Source: Mytilus californianus (lineage: Eukaryota > Mollusca > Bivalvia > Mytilida > Mytilidae). Taken from it: a stretch of 64,000 nucleotides of DNA. Of the stretch, positions 41,812 through 46,980 are shown in pieces. The position numbers and the translations under genes are program-made. The stretch covers positions 50,078,884-50,142,883 of the forward strand of contig NW_026262712.1 of assembly GCF_021869535.1 (NCBI RefSeq). The letters run 5' to 3'. The notes under the pieces are model-generated. The model was not told the DNA's origin. It ran no database searches and was given only the letters and a program-made list of their open reading frames with translations. How positions within the stretch are numbered: position 1 is the first letter of the stretch; every line of letters starts with the position of its first letter.

Positions 41812-43741
41812 TTTATCCAACGCAATCATGGGTTTGAACGTTGTTTTCAATTTAGACTTGTTTATATATATATATTTCGATCCCTAACATCACTGAAGAG
41901 ACATTAATTGTCGAAATCCGGATATGGTGTACAAATTTTTGCACCTCATGTTTGTGGTATACCATCTTTTCCACAAGTTTATTGTTTTCTGTTTGGTATT
42001 TAATTAATATTAAGATCCATTTTGTTAGATCTGGTGATCAATTTATTTGGCAATCGCCAATGGCAGTCAGCAGAGTTTAAGAACATCCGTTGTTCGACCT
42101 GTTAGTCAAATGCGTTTTGTTAAAATAGACTTTTTCACTTTTTTTGGTCTTTTGGAAATTGTTGTTTGTGCTGTATTTAGACCCCTCTACCAAGAAATTT
42201 GTTTTACATGCACACGTATAAAAATTGCGGTTTTTATCCAACGCAATCATAGGTTTGAACGTTGTTTTCAATTTAGACTTTTATATATTTAATATATATA
42301 TATATATATATTTAATTTATAATTAAGATCCATTTATTACATCGGTGATCCGTTTATTTGGCAATCGCCAATGGCAGTCAGCAGGGTTTAAGAACATTTG
42401 TTGTTCGACCTGTTAGTCAAATGCGTTTTGTTGAAATATACCATTTCACTTTTTTGGTCTTTTGGAAAATGTTGTTTGTGCTGTATTTAGACCCCTCTAA
42501 CAAGAAATTTGTTTTGCATGCACACGTATAAAAATTGCGGTTTTTATCCAACGCAATCATAGGTTTGAACGTTGTTTTCAATTTAGACTTGTTTATATTT
42601 TTTCGTTTGGGCTTGTATTATATTTGCCTTCGGGTTTATATGATCCGTTCATCCTATTTTGACTCCTCAAAATTCAAGAGTCTATCCCAAATTGAGGTAA
42701 ATTGTATGGCTTTCCAAATACCGTTTCGATTCCTAACATCACTGAAGAGACATTAATTGTCGAAATCCGGATATGGTGTACAAAAACCTTTGCACATTTT
42801 GTTTGCGGTATACCATCTTTTCCGCAAGTTTATTGTTTTCTGTTTAGTATTTAATTTATAATTAAGATCCATTTATTACATCGGTGATCCGTTTATTTGG
42901 CAATCGCCAATGGCAGTCAGCAGGGTTTAAGAACATTTGTTGTTCGACCTATTAGTCAAATGCGTTTTGTTGAAATATACCATTTCACTTTTTTGGTCTT
43001 TTGGAAAATGTTGTTTGTGCTGTATTTAGACCCCTCTAACAAGAAATTTGTTTTGCATGCACACGTATAAAAATTGCGGTTTTTATCCAACGCAATCATA
43101 GGTTTGAAGGTTGTTTTCAATTTAGACTTGTATATATATATATATATTCGTTCAATTTGGACAAAAGTTATATTCCTTGTTTAAAGAAATATCGGATACC
43201 ACCTATTTACGTAATTGCTGCCAAAATGCATGGTGCTTGAATTCAATCAAAAGTTTATTTTTAGCATCAGAACTAATTAGTGTTCATCACACCAAAATGG
43301 GCAAGCGGGGCCCTTGCTGCCATGTCAGTTTTCATGTTAATTTCTGTACATTTTCAAAATTTTAAAGCTGAGAAAATATTTTTCTTTTGACTTTTTTCAG
43401 GATTGTCAGCATGGACTGTTCCATTACATAAGGTACGTCTGCAGAAGAATTACGTAGATATCATATCTACCATCAAACACGAGGCCATAGTAGACCATTT
43501 GATATCGTGTGAATTATTAACAATAGATGACCAGCAAATTATAGAGGCTTGTCCAGCACAGACTGAAAAGAACAGGAAGTTGATGGACCGACTATTGCAT
43601 TGTGGAGAGAAATGTTTTATGGAATTTCTAAATGCTTTACGTTCTGATGACATTTATGCAGATCTTGCAAATCAGATAGAACAAACAGATGTCACCAGTA
43701 TTGATATTGCTACTCTTCAGGGCTGTTATACAAAAATGTAG
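7203..43741 (+). CDS. Gene model: Rho-like / death / Roc-COR / CARD-CARD protein
   Basis: This 14-exon model encodes about 1,470 codons. Exons: 7203-7454, 8387-8555, 12720-12877, 13618-13693, 18323-18616, 26227-26313, 27486-27515, 28585-28841, 29570-30157, 32215-32336, 33421-34689, 39067-39523, 39951-40268, 43401-43741. Every junction has GT/AG borders and matching phase. Domain order is degenerate Rho-like GTPase (1-218), death domain (about 225-310), Roc GTPase (about 385-690), COR (about 690-1100), an unassigned helical region (1102-1253), CARD (about 1254-1360) and CARD (about 1361-1472). Roc-COR proteins are GTP-switched scaffolds; death domains and CARDs recruit caspase or adaptor partners. 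I infer an intracellular immune or cell-death role. Exon 8 is one base short of frame and exon 11 has an in-frame TAA, so this copy may be a pseudogene or misassembled. The alternative is two adjacent genes split in the intron 18617-26226. Confidence 0.6.
7455..8386 (+). other. Intron 1, nothing else recognised
   Basis: AT-rich intron sequence between two Rho-like exons. It contains no open frame or repeat that I can support, apart from a poly-T run near 8085. Confidence 0.5.
8387..8555 (+). CDS. Exon 2: Rho-like GTPase, switch II to G4
   Basis: Encodes residues 85-140. The acceptor is TTTCAG and the donor is GTATAA, leaving phase 1. It continues the Rho fold: EEFHPFVSGSYQLMDVVLVA matches the Rho pattern in which a YDRLRPLSY-like stretch is followed by TDV and a hydrophobic strand. 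NPASFANV and W-PE also fit Rho family positions. The exon ends in VGTQS; with the next exon this completes the G4 motif TQSD (Rho proteins have TQID or TKxD). The glutamine at the catalytic Ras-61 position is leucine, from the end of exon 1. Confidence 0.8.
8556..12719 (+). other. Intron 2 with repeat relic at 11850-12220
   Basis: A long AT-rich intron. The small open frames in it (8755-8961, 9357-9629, 11589-11816 and others) have no domain or splice support. The 11850-12220 part resembles the interior and one end of the element at 30401-31376 and ends in the palindrome GGACCATACGCGTATGGTCC at 12197-12216. I recognise nothing else. Confidence 0.45.
12720..12877 (+). CDS. Exon 3: Rho-like GTPase, G4 aspartate to G5
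   Basis: Encodes residues 141-193. The acceptor follows a strong pyrimidine tract (TTTCTTAG) and the donor is GTGAGT. With the last base of exon 2 the first codon is Asp, giving TQSDLR, as in Rho GTPases. FETSAM at about 176-181 is the G5 motif (Rho consensus ECSAL/T). The open frame runs through the donor into intron sequence before stopping, so the apparent longer ORF is a splicing artefact. Nucleotide-base recognition (G4, G5) is kept while the phosphate-binding motifs are degraded. Confidence 0.8.
12878..13617 (+). repeat. Intron 3 holding a truncated family G repeat
   Basis: From about 13000 to 13315 the sequence follows the right half of dispersed family G, including AGTACTCGCAGTT, ACAGCTAGTTCAAAG and a CAGTACACATCCAAC-like end, also seen at 49180-49290. 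The remaining bases show nothing I recognise. Confidence 0.55.
13618..13693 (+). CDS. Exon 4: C-terminal helix of Rho-like domain and linker
   Basis: Encodes residues 194-218. The acceptor is TTTCAG and the donor is GTAAGA, giving phase 1, which matches the death-domain exon that follows. The translation begins VAAGVAFKYEKNK, which fits the final helix of a Rho-type GTPase. There is no CAAX prenylation box, as expected if the domain is embedded in a larger protein and not membrane-anchored by its own tail. The short length makes this the least certain Rho exon, but both phases fit its neighbours. Confidence 0.6.
13763..14100 (+). pseudogene. Penelope-like RT fragment
   Basis: The translation SYLDINIEFDYSG followed by LSTRIYDKRDDFDFEI and SAYGVYISQL is a clear relative of the reverse transcriptase at 35600-36739 over its middle-to-C-terminal part. 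Frame is lost after about 13940. It is an old fragment in intron 4 with no function expected. Confidence 0.7.
14578..17340. repeat. Five-unit 538-bp satellite array
   Basis: A unit of about 537-538 bp is repeated head to tail, with unit starts near 14646, 15184, 15722, 16259 and 16796. Units differ by scattered substitutions and small indels. Each contains the phrases GATTGCGTTGGATAAAAACC, AGAGGGGTCTAAATA and TTCGACAATTAATGTCTCTT. A short inverted piece of the unit (about 14583-14618) caps the left end. Open frames here, such as 16245-16505 minus and 16257-16451 plus, are repeat shadows. The inverted relatives at 41800-43130 show this is a dispersed family. Confidence 0.9.
17341..18322 (+). 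other. End of intron 4, no exon supported
   Basis: AT-rich intron sequence. A minus-strand open frame (17733-18119) and the plus-strand extension upstream of the death-domain exon (18175-18322) have no recognisable domain. The latter ends in a good acceptor (TTCTGTTTTCAG), so it is read as intron. Confidence 0.5.
18323..18616 (+). CDS. Exon 5: death domain
   Basis: Encodes residues 219-316. It has a strong pyrimidine-rich acceptor and the donor GTATTG, with phase 1 on both sides. Around residues 230-305 the pattern of a death-fold helix bundle is visible: ILPAIKKDWVAFAVKIGY (helices 1-2, with the conserved DW and hydrophobic spacing), then NPFWQVLRYWTE (the conserved L-x-x-W of helix 4) and ILYKCLSKFN (helix 5). 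Death domains make homotypic contacts with other death domains in apoptosis and NF-kB signalling. Its place just after a Rho-like domain is unusual. A conventional start at 18196 is open but would discard the splice logic. Confidence 0.75.
18617..19796 (+). repeat. Intron 5, first part, with dispersed repeat H
   Basis: About 19040-19350 contains a dispersed repeat (phrases GATACCAAAGGGACATTCAA, CTCACAAGTCGAAAA, AGACTGAGCAACCCGAACCC) that recurs in reverse and shorter form at about 45560-45700. The rest shows no feature I can support. Confidence 0.5.
19797..23577 (-). repeat. Repeat family B, reverse copy, split by a LINE
   Basis: The right end (TGAGCGACACAGGCTCTTTA, near 23535-23555) and left end (TTTTTCTCATCACTTGGCGT, near 19835) are the reverse of the ends of the family B copy at 58825-60111. 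Internal phrases such as AGATGGCCG and ATAGGGGTA also match in reverse. A LINE insertion (20010-22839) separates the two parts. The apparent open frame 22880-23215 is translation of this repeat, not a gene. Confidence 0.75.
20010..22839 (+). pseudogene. 5'-truncated LINE ORF2 (L1/Tx1-like RT), broken
   Basis: Reverse-transcriptase motifs appear in order. NWHPISLLNTYMRIAS and IANRLKP with QKGFIKDRF fall at 20160-20300. VDFENAFDSLEW follows a TAA near 20362. SPYLFTIGVELLSFKL falls near 20570 and QYADDTFLM, the catalytic Y-x-DD, near 20670-20697. Then come LKINASKTKVLWVGSK and C-terminal material to about 22460. Several stops and frameshifts make it inactive. It lacks the 5' endonuclease part. 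The 10-base duplication AAGATGGCCG at 20000-20009 and 22840-22849, with an A-rich 3' end, marks target-primed insertion. Confidence 0.85.
23578..24525 (+). other. Intron 5, middle, nothing recognised
   Basis: AT-rich sequence with no supported exon. The open frame at 24192-24524 is hydrophobic by composition only and runs into the adjacent transposon. Confidence 0.45.
24534..25568. mobile_element. Non-autonomous hAT-like element
   Basis: It begins CAGGGTTTCCCCTGG and ends CCAGCAGAAACCCTG, imperfect terminal inverted repeats of the hAT type. A perfect 8-bp duplication, GTGTCATA, lies at 24526-24533 and 25569-25576, the diagnostic hAT length. The 1,035-bp interior has no transposase and contains a diverged internal duplication of about 190 bp (around 24890-25030 and 25085-25220; shared TTTTGAACA and CACGTGCGT). 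Confidence 0.85.
25577..26226 (+). other. End of intron 5, nothing recognised
   Basis: Very AT-rich sequence leading to the pyrimidine-rich acceptor TTCTTTTGTAG at 26216-26226. No open frame or repeat boundary is supported. Confidence 0.5.
26227..26313 (+). CDS. Exon 6: short linker exon
   Basis: Encodes residues 317-345, 87 bases with phase 1 on both sides; the donor is GTAAGA. The translation is charged and probably helical (KEHLKDNEIIDFEQFRLNL). I do not recognise a domain. It is included because the splice sites are good and its phases bridge exon 5 and exon 7 exactly. As a 3n exon it could be skipped without changing frame. Confidence 0.5.
26314..27485 (+). other. Intron 6
   Basis: No exon is supported. 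A 14-base inverted pair (GAATCATACATGTA near 27030 and TACATGTATGATTC near 27079) could form a hairpin. A run of GACGTCCG-like words at about 27205-27345 is curious but forms no regular repeat. Confidence 0.4.
27486..27515 (+). CDS. Exon 7: 30-bp micro-exon
   Basis: Encodes residues 346-355 (DFPYRLQSEI). The acceptor is TTTACAG and the donor is GTAAAC, with phase 1 at both ends. It is too short to judge by content. Support comes only from splice signals and phase, so it may be wrong; skipping it would leave the frame unchanged. Confidence 0.35.
   Translation, partial: TFHTDCNPK
27516..28584 (+). other. Intron 7, nothing recognised
   Basis: AT-rich. Opposing open frames at 27875-28154 are shadows of one another and show no domain. 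It ends in a clean acceptor (TTTATCACAG) before exon 8. Confidence 0.45.
28585..28841 (+). CDS. Exon 8: Roc domain start with P-loop, frameshifted
   Basis: The first part reads DQIPLTIWKMGIAAEKQYRE and onward to SGVENRYK. The second reads IRLPVVGPFGVGKTCLTRKL, then DVTSTNGIEI and CKVCLTDDTWIFSQ. GPFGVGKT is an intact Walker A/G1 and the threonine in TSTNG fits G2. The two parts are in different frames: after NRYK the frame meets TGA at 28677, while the P-loop frame is offset. The exon is 257 bases where its phases demand a multiple of three, so one base is missing (or two are extra) near 28676. The donor is GTAAGC. The lesion lies directly before the conserved first strand of Roc. Confidence 0.8.
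28842..29569 (+). other. Intron 8, nothing recognised
   Basis: AT-rich intron between two Roc exons. Short open frames on both strands (28914-29135, 29026-29313) are not supported by splice sites or domains. Confidence 0.5.
29570..30157 (+). CDS. Exon 9: Roc linker and G3 motif
   Basis: Encodes residues 442-637, 588 bases, phase 1 at both ends. Residues 442-575 are a hydrophilic, lysine- and glutamate-rich stretch with no recognisable fold. Then AEVALLDFAGQYEFYATHQ (about 575-593) gives the G3 motif DFAGQ and the FYATHQ signature typical of animal Roc domains, followed by a hydrophobic strand ending LVLDVSKN. The acceptor is TTTTATAG and the donor is GTAAAT. A conventional start is not needed because the exon is internal. 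The long insert between G2 and G3 is far longer than in compact Ras-like domains. Confidence 0.85.
30401..31376. mobile_element. MITE with compound palindromic ends
   Basis: Ends of about 90 bp are inverted copies of each other. The left has GTTCCGGACCATATGAG, TGGTCATGACCATAT and CATATGGTCCGGGTAATTAA. The right has CTCATATGGTCCGGCCCGTT, ATGGTCATGACCATA and CTCATATGGTCTGGAAC. Each end is itself built from smaller palindromes. The interior has no transposase. A partial relative lies at about 11850-12220. The target duplication is unclear because the flanks are the palindrome CATATATATG. Confidence 0.75.
31814..32155. repeat. Diverged tandem duplication (about 175 bp x 2)
   Basis: Two adjacent segments share the order AAGTAACGTCC / AGGGAATATT / GCGGCT / GTATCATTTCTGTTCCATA, or close variants. 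They differ by substitutions and small indels, so the duplication is old. Confidence 0.6.
32215..32336 (+). CDS. Exon 10: Roc G4 motif
   Basis: Encodes residues 638-678. The acceptor is TTTTTCAG; it starts in phase 1 and ends in phase 0 at CAG|GTGTCT. The translation EYINFWMDAIHCYG, then an acidic loop, then LPSIIVVGTCCDKLQ fits the Roc strand 5 and G4 region (family pattern hydrophobic strand, GTHxD or TCxD, K). The aspartate for guanine recognition is kept. The next exon continues the Roc C-terminus in frame. Confidence 0.8.
32337..33420 (+). other. Intron 10, carrying a MITE
   Basis: Apart from the MITE at 32363-32763, this intron shows no feature I can support. It ends at the acceptor CTATTTGTAG immediately before exon 11. 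Confidence 0.5.
32363..32763. mobile_element. MITE, about 400 bp
   Basis: The left end TTTAAGGATGTTCGCTACTC is the inverted form of the right end GAGGAGCGAACATCCTTAAA with one mismatch. The interior is AT-rich and non-coding. The element starts about 25 bases after the donor of exon 10, so it lies close to the splice site. Confidence 0.7.
33421..34689 (+). CDS. Exon 11: Roc C-terminus and COR domain, with in-frame TAA
   Basis: Encodes residues 679-1101 over 1,269 bases. The first 88 codons finish Roc (for example FIMLSNTTSTESDFDVLRNR and WIKYEQVLDQ). Then a TAA at 33685-33687 interrupts the frame, followed directly by DMKTLRESVGLYIEDRNEMN. The COR signature follows: LFLKYQHDIGNLIYFED, then LVILQPQWLVDVLKCLV, where the QPxWL motif is typical of COR domains. 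The COR C-terminal part includes an acidic insert (EEKEENDEIKKSK), VHYYVPCLI and a region ending LLDSWFK. The COR dimerises Roc proteins in known members. The rest of the exon is open and well conserved, which argues for a recent lesion or a sequencing error. Confidence 0.85.
34960..36930 (-). mobile_element. Penelope-like retroelement, 5'-truncated
   Basis: This covers the open reading frame at 35600-36739, its upstream remnants and a 3' tail of about 640 bp down to 34960. The tail is nearly identical to 49997-50640, so the family was recently active. The 5' limit near 36930 is set by loss of readable protein and is approximate. No terminal repeat is visible. Confidence 0.7.
35600..36739 (-). 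CDS. Penelope-like reverse transcriptase (379 aa, partial)
   Basis: A long open frame on the minus strand, opposite in direction to the host gene. Motifs in order: FDFSTLYTTLPH (about residues 35-46; first catalytic aspartate), GIPMGTNCASLIADLFLYCY (about 118-138; the MG-x-x-x-S/A block), FRHLDDILAL (about 163-172; the catalytic DD, family Y/F-x-DD), then CPFLDLDIYI and YDKRDDFSF. This pattern matches reverse transcriptases of the Penelope type. No GIY-YIG nuclease is seen downstream. The ATG is probably not the true start: the preceding residues continue in another frame (VQDLCHECIVE), showing a frameshift near 36735. The copy is probably inactive but recent. Confidence 0.8.
   Translation of the reverse strand: MYSGINYFWSVKNSLEVLDKLHAYIGDFESVQSFDFSTLYTTLPHILIKKKFTHLIKWAFKKSECEYICSNSFRSFFSSNKQKSYVNWTCFDTISALEFLLDNFCVRFGDSVYRQVIGIPMGTNCASLIADLFLYCYELQFMTKISKDPSKQHLIQKFNNTFRHLDDILALNNDNFSMYTKEIYPVELTLIKVNTNNDHCPFLDLDIYIINGKLNTKIYDKRDDFSFPIVNYPFLDGDVPLSPSYGVYISQLVRFARLCNNVLDFSERNLYTTEKLLHQGFRYHKLVKTFTKFYHRYKDIIRKYNSTCRHLIRSGISHPIFYGNILYKAQKCQYSPQKLTKPLNRLIKKGYSYDTVVRSLKIAYFGFNIDSLIGSLHRN
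37756..38800. repeat. Possible foldback element with tandem core
   Basis: At 37765-37990 a unit of about 90 bases repeats, with phrases ATGTTTTGGTATCTGAT, AAGAACGAAGTGTGATGGTG and TGACCC. At 38740-38800 related words appear in reverse (CCATCACACTTAATTTGACC, GACCATCGCACTTTAAAG). The two ends could belong to one MITE-like element. The outer limits are uncertain. Confidence 0.4.
39067..39523 (+). CDS. Exon 12: unassigned helical region
   Basis: Encodes residues 1102-1253. The acceptor is TTTTGTAG (phase 0). The donor giving the correct phase is ATG|GTTAGT; a nearby GTAAAA donor at 39514 would break the frame with exon 13. The translation (MLNYVRLAKTVTDLMPEVMV, later VKRWRFILTELKNH and SEESFVALEKVL) is predicted helical, with W-x-x-x-L spacing. 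I do not recognise the domain. It lies between COR and the CARDs, where it could act as a spacer or a winged-helix-like module. Confidence 0.7.
39524..39950 (+). other. Intron 12, nothing recognised
   Basis: A short intron between the helical region and the first CARD. It ends in the acceptor AAAATTACAG. The open frame that begins at 39845 is intronic before 39951. Confidence 0.6.
39951..40268 (+). CDS. Exon 13: first CARD
   Basis: Encodes residues 1254-1360, one CARD per exon. Visible pattern: INIRRHYQMIMQEISVSKVL (helix 1), LSIEDRRHIEHHVKQ (helices 2-3, with the usual 'L-t-x-x-D' step), NKALLDIIIDR (helix 4) and FNIFIDALRESGYDDIAELL (helix 5 onward, the F-x-x-F-x-x-AL-x-x-x-G signature). 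CARDs pair with CARDs of caspases or adaptors. The phase is 1 at both ends and the donor is GTATTG. Its layout matches the second CARD exon, suggesting exon duplication. Confidence 0.85.
40269..43400 (+). other. Intron 13, with inverted satellite and AT microsatellites
   Basis: The first half (40269-41640) shows nothing recognisable. TA-dinucleotide runs lie at about 41328-41346 and 41775-41808. The inverted satellite relatives at 41809-43130 are listed separately. Short open frames here come from those repeats. Confidence 0.55.
41809..43130. repeat. Inverted, partial copies of the 538-bp satellite
   Basis: About two and a half units, in the opposite orientation to 14646-17335, with internal deletions. 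Shared phrases read in reverse here: TTTTTATCCAACGCAATCAT, TAGACCCCTCTA and AAGAGACATTAATTGTCGAA. TA microsatellites sit at the left edge (41775-41808), inside (42290-42311) and at the right edge (43129-43147). The copies are more diverged and rearranged than the array in intron 4. Confidence 0.85.
43401..43741 (+). CDS. Exon 14: second CARD and stop
   Basis: Encodes the last 113 residues and a TAG stop. The acceptor is a strong TTTTTTCAG in phase 1. The CARD pattern is clear: VRLQKNYVDIISTIKHEAIV, then HLISCELLTIDDQQIIEACP, then NRKLMDRLLHCGEKCFMEFL and NALRSDDIYADLANQI. It resembles the first CARD in spacing and in one-exon layout. No AATAAA signal is visible in the next 400 bases, so the 3' end is undefined. 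Tandem C-terminal CARDs could nucleate a filament with caspase- or adaptor-type partners, which is inference. Confidence 0.85.
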
Positions 43742-46555
43742 ATAATATATAACTTGTAAACTGAGTAGTTATACCCATTCAACCATGAAAGATGTATTAA
43801 CATGTATTACGCTTCAAATGACGAAACACGCATGCACAGGGATTATTATTACAGGAACTTTTTCTTCGCTTCTTTTTAGCTCATCGAACTCAAAGGGCCA
43901 AGTGAATTTTTCTCATCACTTGGTGTCCGTCGTCTGCGCAAGTTTTGTCTTTTATCTTGAAAACCGTTATAAAAAGACAAATTCTGATAAATCACTGAAC
44001 AATGTTCAAAATGTTGAGATCATTGTACCTACAGTCCATTATTTAAGAAATGTCAGACGACTTCTTACAAGAGTTAAAGCCTTTGAATGGCGAATTTGAC
44101 AATTTTGTTTATTTTTGCATACTGTGAAAGAATTTTTATTCATGGGTATTAATTGTCGTGATTTGAGCAAAAGTCAGTGGCGGATCCAGAGGGGGGCGTG
44201 GAGGGCGTACTTTTGCTTGCACTTTTTTTTTTGTAAAATGATTAATCAGACTAGACTTCGTGAACTTTGCCATTTTCCGCGTATTTAATTTTTATGCGGC
44301 AATTCTTTACTTATAAAGATATGTTCGCTCGTATAACTATTTACTGTAATATATTATTGATTATGTCAAAGTCATGAGATTCGCTACGCTGGAGTTGACC
44401 AGTGCGTCGATAAAACGTCACTCAGTCATTTTGAAATTCAAATTACAGTAACACATTGCTTAGGCTGAGGATGACAAGCATGGGACCTTCAAAGCGACAA
44501 AGGATTGAGCAAGAACGTATTTATTGACTTCTATTTCACAATTCCGCCGAACAGAAAGTAATACTCTATTACACTTTCATGAAAAAAAGTTCCACAGCAA
44601 TATTATTTACCTACGAAAACATGTTTAACCCAACACGCCCCAGCCTATTAATAACATAGCTGAATAATGATCCGCAGTCGATAAGCTCTAGGTCAATTTA
44701 AGGTCTAAGGTACGGACCATTTGATTTGAGGGGGCAGTCTGAGATGTTTGAGAGAAAAAATTCTGACCCTGATTTTTGCCTTAAACAAAAATTCTGGCCG
44801 TATCTGGATTGAAAACAATAATCTTGTCCACATTTTTTACTATTAGAAACAAAAATTTCAAACAGAATTATTTAGCATTAAATGAACATGATGAATAAAA
44901 AAACAGGCGTAATTTTTTTGGGGCCGGGAGTTTGCATGTAAATCCCATATCTGACCGGAATGTCTGTTTTGTCGAACTGATAAAATGAACACTTTTTCAA
45001 GGCCCGACTGCAACCTGCCTGCTGGGTGTTGCCTTTATGTCTCCATTTGTCGACCGTCATTCATATATTCGTTGTCATTTCAGACTCATTCGTAGCCTTT
45101 GGTTGATTTGAAACCCCTCACTTCCCTTGTTGGGTGAAACATTTCAACCAAACATTTGGATAAAAATTGCTTGTTTGTCTTTCTTAACTCGTGTCGGTCG
45201 TATTGTAAATTTCATTGAATAGCTCGGCGTATATCTTGTTTACAAGAAGAAATCCGTGACGTTATGCTAACTAAACATACAACAAACGAGAATTTTCCAT
45301 GTCAATTTTTTACTGACAAGTCCCACATCAAATATATTAGTACATAGCTTTGGATCCATCCAATCATTTTATAATAGACAATTAATGGGGAGAATACGGC
45401 ATCAAAAATGTCCAACCCTTACACTTTAACTATAAAATATACATGCCTTACGTCAGGAACCGTTAAAAAAGTGCATTTTACACTTATTTTATTTTTTTAG
45501 CCAAAAACAGGTCCCAAAAAATTATTTGAACATGTTGAATGTACGAACTGATGTTCGTTTCCTGAGTCTAGTTTTATATGTTGTGTTTTGCATACTATTG
45601 TTTGTCTTTTAGTCTTTTTTCGTTTTTGCTATGGCGTTGTCAGTTTATTTCCGACTTGTGAGTTTGAATGTCCCTTTGGTATCTTTTGCCTCCCTTTGAT
45701 AAAAATGGATATATGGGCCAAGTTCCATCAATATCAGCTCTACTCAAACATACATTCTACTTTTTCGCTATTTTTTTTTAGCTTTTAGTCCATTTTTATG
45801 TACATGTATGCTGTTACTTTTTATTGATATTTGCTATTGAATAGTCACTGTGGTGTTATTTCATAGTGTTCCATTGACAATTTGTTCCTTAATATGATAC
45901 TGTAGCAATCAATTTTGAGAACATTCAAATAAAATATATAGCTTTTCATGAGAAAATATACAATTATTACACACATATTCATGTAGTTATAGTAAGAAAG
46001 AGACTGGGCGTGTAAATATGCAAAAATAAATGTATTTCAAAATTAGTCATGCTATTCTGTTTTCAATAAGTCGATCCACATGAAAATTATGTTTTACATT
46101 TTGATATCAGTCCACTTACCCTTTATATAATCTAGGCAACGCACTGGATAAACCTCGAACAACAAGCGGTGTCAAGGATAAAAAGACGCCAGTATAAGAT
46201 ACGAACTATTACAAAACGTTCTTAAAAGCAGCGAAGAAAATCCCTAAATGAATTATATCTGTACTTAAACCATTAAATACTCCCATAAAAAAAAATTATC
46301 AAAGAAAGAAAAGACAAACGTCCTGTAGGAAATAGTCTAAATAGGACTTATCCTGCAACATAATCAACATTAGTATATTGTTGATACGTTAATACTTTAT
46401 TCTATTTATACCGTGAAGTTTTTAGCGATGAAGAAATAGGCATATCGTCACAAATTCAATGTTGATTGATTGACAATCATTTTGTCTATAAAAGAATTGC
46501 CAAATTACGGTTCAATTTAATTAAAACTTAATATGAATCATGCTTCCAATAGAAA
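43742..46555. other. Intergenic region, with repeat fragments
   Basis: A reverse fragment of family B lies at 43877-44160 (TTTTTCTCATCACTTGG and an ATGTCAGACGACTTCTT-like piece). GTCAGTGGCGGATCCAG at 44172-44188 looks like one end of a DNA transposon but I find no partner. At 45560-45700 is a reverse piece of repeat H. The open frames at 43177-43365, 44878-45060 and 45588-45788 have no supported function. I see no gene. Confidence 0.45.
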
Positions 46556-46980
46556 AAAAGGAGATGTGGTATGATTGCCACTGAGACATATATCAACCAG
46601 AGTTCAAACGAAGTGGATGTAAGCAAGTAAAGGCAACATTCAACCATGAGAAAAACCAATACGATGTAGTCGGCCATAAAAGGCCCCGACATAAAAAATG
46701 TGAAACAATTCAAACGAGAAAGCTTACGGCCTAGTTTATAACAAAACAATTTACGAAAAAACAAATATGACAGACATGAACCAAACGAAAATCACTGAAC
46801 TACTGGCACCTGACTTGGGACAGGCACATAAAGGAGAATCCGGGTCTGTTCGCCCTAATACCTGTTCACACTGGGTCCGTTCGCCCTTATACCTGTTTGC
46901 CCTGGGTCCGTTCGCCCTTATACCTGTTTGCCCTGGGTCCATTCGCTCTGATAGAAAATAAACGTGAATATGTATATATA

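Noticed and set aside
44172..44190. GTCAGTGGCGGATCCAG resembling a DNA transposon end
   Set aside because: I found no inverted partner or target duplication within several kilobases, so no element can be delimited.
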